NCBI GenBank assembly: GCA_964653235.1
Contig: CAZZCP010000004.1
Coordinates: forward strand, 1-64,000
Length of the DNA stretch: 64,000 nt
Origin: CAZZCP01 sp964653235
GTDB lineage: Bacteria; Bdellovibrionota; Bdellovibrionia; Bdellovibrionales; UBA840
Direction of reading: 5' to 3'
In this document: positions 60,246 through 64,000 of the stretch, in pieces
How positions within the stretch are numbered: position 1 is the first letter of the stretch
Layout: the number at the start of each line of letters is the position of its first letter
Position numbers and translations under genes: made by a program
Notes under the pieces: model-generated
What the model was told of the DNA's origin: nothing
What the model saw: the letters and a program-made list of their open reading frames with translations, nothing else
Databases searched by the model: none

Positions 60246-62044
60246 AAATCTCCCAATTCAGGGCTTTTCGTATTTTTTATTAAATTCATTACTTCTTTTA
60301 AATTCTCTGGAGATTGATTTTGTTTTAGACCCAGCTTTAACTTTTGCAATTCCAACTTCGTAAAGTTTTTTTTGAGTTGGTTTTTACAATCTAAATAAAT
60401 CTTCTCTTTTGCTTCTGCATCTTTGTATTGTTTTTGATCCAGCATTTTTGTCAATAAGCTCGGATCCTGTACCTTTGATGCCAGTGAAGCTGTTATCCTA
60501 TCAAATTCACTTGGATTTTGTCTATCTTCATCAGCTATCATTTTGAAAATAGTACGCATTTCTTCGCTAAGCAAATATCTGGCCAGTTTTTCCTCTACAA
60601 AGCGCAAATAATAACTTTTATCCAACAAACAAAGATTCAAAATCTCTAGTTCTTGCTTTTTCGCCGCCTTTAAAGAGAGCTTTTTCTGATCAACGACAGG
60701 CTTTACTGTAGATTTCATAGATAAGCCTGTATTTTTTTTCTCAACGCTTCTCAAAACCCAGCTATAGCTCTCTCCCAGTAGTTCTGCAGTGTCTTTGGCA
60801 TATAGACTTTGCAATCTAGGGTCGGCTATTTTTGTCAGAAAAGGCCCAAACTGGTCCATAACTCGAATCTTTTCTGATGCCTGGCCACGAAAGTTATTCA
60901 ATCTCCTCTTTAAGGTAGAAATATACAAATCTTGTGCCAAATCGAGCTTTTCTCGGAGGGCAGCAGTGCCAAATTTTTGAATATAATCATCGGGATCCAT
61001 GGCATCTGGAAGATAAAGCACTCGGGCAAAAAGACCGGCTTGCAAAAGAATCGGCAGAGCTCTTTCGGCAGCCTGAAGACCAGCAGAATCACCATCGAAA
61101 AGCAAAACGATATTCTTTGTATACCTTTGCAAGAGCTTGGCGTGATCTAGGGTAAAGGCCGTTCCTAAATTGGCGGCTACATTCTGAATACCAGCCTGGT
61201 AGAGCTTTAAAAGATCCATATAGCCTTCTACCAAAATAACTTCATCTTTGGCGCGGATGTGTTTGGCGGTCACATTCAAACCATAAAGGCTTTTGCCTTT
61301 GTGAAAAACCAAACTTTCTGGGCTGTTTAAGTATTTGGGAAAATCTTCATCGCGCAAAACTCTTCCGCCAAAGCCAATGGTCTTACCTAGAGCCGATACA
61401 ATGGGAAAGATCAGACGATTGCGATAAATGTCGTAATGTCCCTTTTTTTCTCCCCCACGAGCCTTTAGCAAACCCAACTCTACAGCCTGAGCTACTGGAA
61501 CAGATTTTTTAAAAAAGAAATCTTGCAAGGCTTGCCATGAATCGGGAGCAAAGCCCAATTGAAACTCCTCAATGACCTCCTGGGATAGCTCTCTTTTTTG
61601 AATGTAATCCAAAATAGCTGAGACTGGCGGCTGAGATTGAAGCTGCTTTTGAAAGTACTGACTGGCCAAAGAATTGATGTTCTCTAAAGAATGCTTTTTT
61701 TGCCTAAAATATTCCTCTTGGCTCATTTCATCTTTAGAGAGATTTTGCTTCGGCAAGGGAATAGACGCTCTTTCTGCAAGGTATTCAACTGCTTCTGGAA
61801 AACTCATTCCCGAATAGTCTTGCAAAAAGTTAAAAACATTTCCGCCCTTTTTGCAGCCAAAGCAATGGTACATCTGTTTGGATGGACTAAGTGAGAAACT
61901 TGGGCTTTTTTCATTGTGATCTGGAAAAGGGCAGAGCGCCATTAAGTTCTGCCCCGAGGGCTTCAATTCAGTATACTGGCCAATGATTTCTTCTAGATCA
62001 TTAGCGGCTCTTACTTTATCAATAAATTCTTGGCTAAATCGCAT
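60242..62044 (-). CDS. dnaG: DNA primase DnaG
   Basis: DnaG makes RNA primers at replication forks. The 600 residues start with a CHC2 zinc finger (CPFPDHNEKSPSFSLSPSKQ then YHCFGCKKGG), followed by the RNA polymerase domain with IGFGGRVLRDEDFPKYLNSP and the TOPRIM motif ILVEGYMDLLKLYQAGIQNV, LLFDGDSAGLQAAERALPIL. The C-terminal DnaB-interacting region is helical. Its stop overlaps the rpoD start, and 36 bp separate it from yqeY. Confidence 0.97.
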   Translation of the reverse strand: MRFSQEFIDKVRAANDLEEIIGQYTELKPSGQNLMALCPFPDHNEKSPSFSLSPSKQMYHCFGCKKGGNVFNFLQDYSGMSFPEAVEYLAERASIPLPKQNLSKDEMSQEEYFRQKKHSLENINSLASQYFQKQLQSQPPVSAILDYIQKRELSQEVIEEFQLGFAPDSWQALQDFFFKKSVPVAQAVELGLLKARGGEKKGHYDIYRNRLIFPIVSALGKTIGFGGRVLRDEDFPKYLNSPESLVFHKGKSLYGLNVTAKHIRAKDEVILVEGYMDLLKLYQAGIQNVAANLGTAFTLDHAKLLQRYTKNIVLLFDGDSAGLQAAERALPILLQAGLFARVLYLPDAMDPDDYIQKFGTAALREKLDLAQDLYISTLKRRLNNFRGQASEKIRVMDQFGPFLTKIADPRLQSLYAKDTAELLGESYSWVLRSVEKKNTGLSMKSTVKPVVDQKKLSLKAAKKQELEILNLCLLDKSYYLRFVEEKLARYLLSEEMRTIFKMIADEDRQNPSEFDRITASLASKVQDPSLLTKMLDQKQYKDAEAKEKIYLDCKNQLKKNFTKLELQKLKLGLKQNQSPENLKEVMNLIKNTKSPELGDL

Positions 62045-62080
62045 ATACCCCCATTATGACACTGAAAATGAGGAAAAAGG

Positions 62081-62530
62081 TTACTGAGACAAACGAGATT
62101 TTACGATTTGACTGATCAGCTTATTGTCAGCTTGTCCTTGGGTTTTATTCATAACCTCTTTCATGACTTGACCCATTTGCTTCGGAGATTCAGCCTGTAG
62201 TTCTGCAATCACCTCATCTACAATTGCTGTCACTTTCTCTTCTGACAATTGCTCGGGAAGGTATTTTTCTAGAATACTTGCCTCTTGAGCTTCTTTATCT
62301 GCCAAATCTTGCCTACCGGCATCTTGATACTGCTGAATGGATTCTTTTCTTTGTTTGACCAGTTTATTAATGACCGAAAGAACCTCATCATCTTCGATTT
62401 CTTTCGGTCTGATTTCGATTTCTTTGTTTTTGATCGAGGATTGCAGCATGCGAAGAGTCGTTAAACGAATCTGATCTTTGGCTTTCATTGCCTCTTTGAT
62501 TCCGCCTAAAATTTCATCTTTTAATGCCAC
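62081..62530 (-). CDS. yqeY: GatB/YqeY domain protein
   Basis: The 149-residue protein is all-helical and matches YqeY: LKDEILGGIKEAMKAKDQIR, RLTTLRMLQSSIKNKEIEIR, QRKESIQQYQDAGRQDLADK and ILEKYLPEQLSEEKVTAIVD, ending in a small helix bundle. The domain is the tRNA-binding tail of GatB and may help tRNA-dependent amidation. It is frequently found between rpsU and dnaG, as here, 10 bp after rpsU. Confidence 0.93.
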   Translation of the reverse strand: MALKDEILGGIKEAMKAKDQIRLTTLRMLQSSIKNKEIEIRPKEIEDDEVLSVINKLVKQRKESIQQYQDAGRQDLADKEAQEASILEKYLPEQLSEEKVTAIVDEVIAELQAESPKQMGQVMKEVMNKTQGQADNKLISQIVKSRLSQ

Positions 62531-62540
62531 AATACCACTC

Positions 62541-62738
62541 CTAGAAATCTTGTTTTTTCATCTTTTTTGCCATGCGCTTACGGGCAGCAATGGACTTTTT
62601 CTTCAAACGAACACTGGGTTTTTCGTAGTGCTCTCTCTTTTTTACTTCAGAGAGAATACCCCATTTTTCGCAAGTTTTTTTAAAACGACGAAAAGCTTGT
62701 TCAAAGCTTTCGCTGTCGCGAACTCTTACATAGGCCAA
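62541..62738 (-). CDS. rpsU: Ribosomal protein bS21
   Basis: bS21 is a small basic 30S protein. The product has VRVRDSESFEQAFRRFKKTC and HYEKPSVRLKKKSIAARKRM with KKMKKQDF at the end. The frame is open to a GTG at 62747, but TTG at 62738 gives the family N-terminus MAYVRVRDSESF and sits 8 bp after AAGGTG, so it is preferred. It is first gene of the macromolecular synthesis operon rpsU-yqeY-dnaG-rpoD. Confidence 0.93.
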   Translation of the reverse strand: MAYVRVRDSESFEQAFRRFKKTCEKWGILSEVKKREHYEKPSVRLKKKSIAARKRMAKKMKKQDF

Positions 62739-63076
62739 AAAAATCACCTTCCTTCCAGGTTGCTAGATGTAGCAATCTCGAGATGATGCGTCAACAAGCA
62801 GCTAAAAACGGGGGGTTGGCAGTTTAACGCACCGCTCTCTGTCACTCCGAAAACTGCTCCCCTTTATTTCACTTCGGAGGTTCCGTCCGCAAGCTATAAG
62901 TATTGATAATATTTCGTGTATTCTGTTTGAGATGGCTTAAAATTTGGTGCAGTTTAGGACAAATATCCTAAGTCATTGAAAGTAGAATTTAATTCTGCAA
63001 AAAAAGTGAAATAAAAGGGAGCAGCTAATAAGCGGAAGCTGGATTATTTAAAAAAAATCCAGCAATCTTCTAAAAA
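62739..63076. other. Divergent intergenic region between rpsU and tadA
   Basis: 338 bp with no ORF. The left 115 bp should hold the rpsU promoter and leader, and the right 52 bp the tadA leader. The centre is filled by copy 2 of the 171-bp element. No other RNA or repeat is evident. Confidence 0.6.
62854..63024. repeat. 171-bp inverted-repeat element, copy 2
   Basis: Same length as copy 1 and inverted relative to it. The right end matches the 24-bp terminal repeat exactly (63001-63024); the left end (62854-62874) matches it for 21 bases with one mismatch. Read on the minus strand, the interior contains the shared ACTTTCAATGACTTAG and further blocks aligning with copy 1. It sits in the rpsU/tadA promoter region. 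Confidence 0.85.
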
Positions 63077-63538
63077 ATGCTCAATGAAACTGAAGAACAG
63101 CTTTTACAAAAATGCATGGCCCTTGCCAGTTCACGCCGCAATGAAATCGATGTTCCTGTTGCAGCTCTGATTGCCCACGGAGATGAAGTTTTGGCAGAGG
63201 CCTATAACGAAAAAGAACTGCTGCAAGATCCAACCGCTCATGCAGAGATGCTTGCCATTCAAAGAGCTTGCAAAAAACTCAATTCTTGGCGACTTAGGGG
63301 TTGCACTCTCTATGTAAGCTTAGAGCCTTGCCTCATGTGTGCCGGTGCCATACTAGCAGCTCGCATTGAGAAAATCATTTTTGCAACTACAGATCCAAAG
63401 GCAGGGGCCGTGCTGTCTTTGTACAATTGCTTACAAGACCCCAGATTAAACCACCAAGTTGAAGTGGTGAGCTACCCCATGCAAGAGGCCAAACAGCTTT
63501 TAAAAGATTATTTTCGAAAGCTACGTGAACAAAAATGA
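63077..63538 (+). CDS. tadA: tRNA-specific adenosine deaminase TadA
   Basis: TadA converts A34 to inosine in tRNA-Arg(ACG). The 153-residue zinc deaminase has PTAHAEMLAIQ with the His-Ala-Glu catalytic pair and YVSLEPCLMCAGAILAARI with the Cys ligands (PCxxC), plus PKAGAVLSLYN. Length and motifs are standard. Its stop overlaps the next gene start (ATGA at 63535-63538). Confidence 0.95.
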   Translation: MLNETEEQLLQKCMALASSRRNEIDVPVAALIAHGDEVLAEAYNEKELLQDPTAHAEMLAIQRACKKLNSWRLRGCTLYVSLEPCLMCAGAILAARIEKIIFATTDPKAGAVLSLYNCLQDPRLNHQVEVVSYPMQEAKQLLKDYFRKLREQK

Positions 63539-64000
63539 GAAAGATCTTTATTGGTGATGTGCATGGCTGTTTTGAAGAACTGCAACTACTGCTAGAGAAG
63601 CTGGAATACACAGCCGATGACCAAATTTACTTTGTAGGTGATGTTATTAACAAAGGTCCACAATCGGCAAACTGCTTAAAGTGGGTGCGAGAATCTGGCT
63701 CAAAAATGGTTTTAGGCAATCACGAGGCCAAGTTTTTAGAGTTTCTAGAAGGAAAGTTTAGTTCGCCGAAGTTTCAAAAAATAAGCGAACAACTAGATAA
63801 GGAAGACCTAAAGTTTTTAAAATCTTTACCTCTTTATATTGAAGAAGAAGACTTTTTATTGGTGCATGCTGGATTAAAACCAAAAACTCACCCACAAAAC
63901 ACTCCAAGACATGTCTTGCTCAATATTCGCACCTGGGACGGTTTAGGAAAGAATCTTTGGCAGGAGCAAGACCCTGCCTGGCACGATTTGTATACAGACC
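63535..64000 (+). CDS. ApaH/PrpE-like metallophosphatase, partial
   Basis: The gene runs off the right edge after about 155 codons. MRKIFIGDVHGCFEELQLLL and YFVGDVINKGPQSANCLKWV with VLGNHEAKFLEFLEGKF give the calcineurin-type metal motifs GDxHG, GDxxxxGP and GNHE. LLVHAGLKP is the fourth. This pattern fits bis(5'-nucleosyl)-tetraphosphatase (ApaH) or related diadenosine/protein phosphatases. It is coupled to tadA by ATGA. Confidence 0.85.
   Translation, partial: MRKIFIGDVHGCFEELQLLLEKLEYTADDQIYFVGDVINKGPQSANCLKWVRESGSKMVLGNHEAKFLEFLEGKFSSPKFQKISEQLDKEDLKFLKSLPLYIEEEDFLLVHAGLKPKTHPQNTPRHVLLNIRTWDGLGKNLWQEQDPAWHDLYTD

Noticed and set aside
1..64000. CRISPR array or prophage
   Set aside because: No regularly spaced repeats and no phage structural or integrase genes were seen; the phage-like parts of the fibre gene belong to a secreted bacterial adhesin with a signal peptide.

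Overview
The window is AT-rich by eye and densely coded: about 70 genes on both strands, many in operons with ATGA, TTGA or TAATG start/stop overlaps. The gene set is that of a Gram-negative, flagellated, twitching bacterium, probably of the Bdellovibrio-like Bdellovibrionota. Pointers are a flagellar L/P-ring and rod operon, PilT, TolB-like and many small lipoproteins, pseudo-receiver/PilZ proteins, and a long fibre protein ending in an S74 intramolecular chaperone, like the adhesive fibres known from Bdellovibrio. This placement is inference; no rRNA is present. Six runs of ten N interrupt genes and look like scaffold placeholders.

Layout. 1-3426 (minus): flagellar operon flgF-flgG-flgA-flgH-flgI behind a good sigma-54 promoter match. 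3621-9595: MltD-like transglycosylase, lysC, small secreted protein, DoxX, GT-C membrane enzyme, SDR, lipoprotein. 9792-12452 (minus): crcB, then pgpA-cinA-recA, separated by a 171-bp inverted-repeat element. 12523-16819: pilT, recX, alaS. 16810-25636: DUF952/cupin fusion, ureohydrolase, ChpT-like DHp protein, mutY, beta-propeller lipoprotein, rhlE, hydrolase, pcnB. 25659-30839: lipoprotein, two pseudoreceiver-PilZ proteins around a degenerate SpoIIE-type phosphatase and citrate synthase, crotonase. 30866-37030: elbB, lipoprotein, Eis-like acetyltransferase, ferredoxin, DoxX, transketolase, DUF2799 lipoprotein, tatA.

37064-42222 (minus) is a leucine/isovalerate catabolic operon: carboxyltransferase, methylglutaconyl-CoA hydratase, biotin carboxylase, separate biotin carrier, HMG-CoA lyase. 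Together they take methylcrotonyl-CoA to acetoacetate and acetyl-CoA. 42512-46107 encodes a lipoprotein and the fibre protein. 46304-47094 carries a RAYT-like transposase with neighbouring repeats. 47095-51169 holds tyrS, a pseudouridine synthase, a hot-dog protein and a TPMT-like methyltransferase, followed by RNase P RNA.

51681-58365 is the accessory part: a large secreted protein, TSUP transporter, a trypsin-like protease broken by two frameshifts, a secreted ClpP-like protein, a frameshifted barrel protein and a HicAB toxin-antitoxin pair. 58379-62738 (minus) is the macromolecular synthesis operon rpsU-yqeY-dnaG-rpoD plus a CAT-anticodon tRNA. A second copy of the 171-bp element precedes tadA and a partial ApaH-like phosphatase at the right edge.

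Most noteworthy: the fibre/lipoprotein pair, the 171-bp element, the RAYT with repeats, the unlinked biotin carrier, the regulators lacking catalytic residues, and the sigma-54 promoter.
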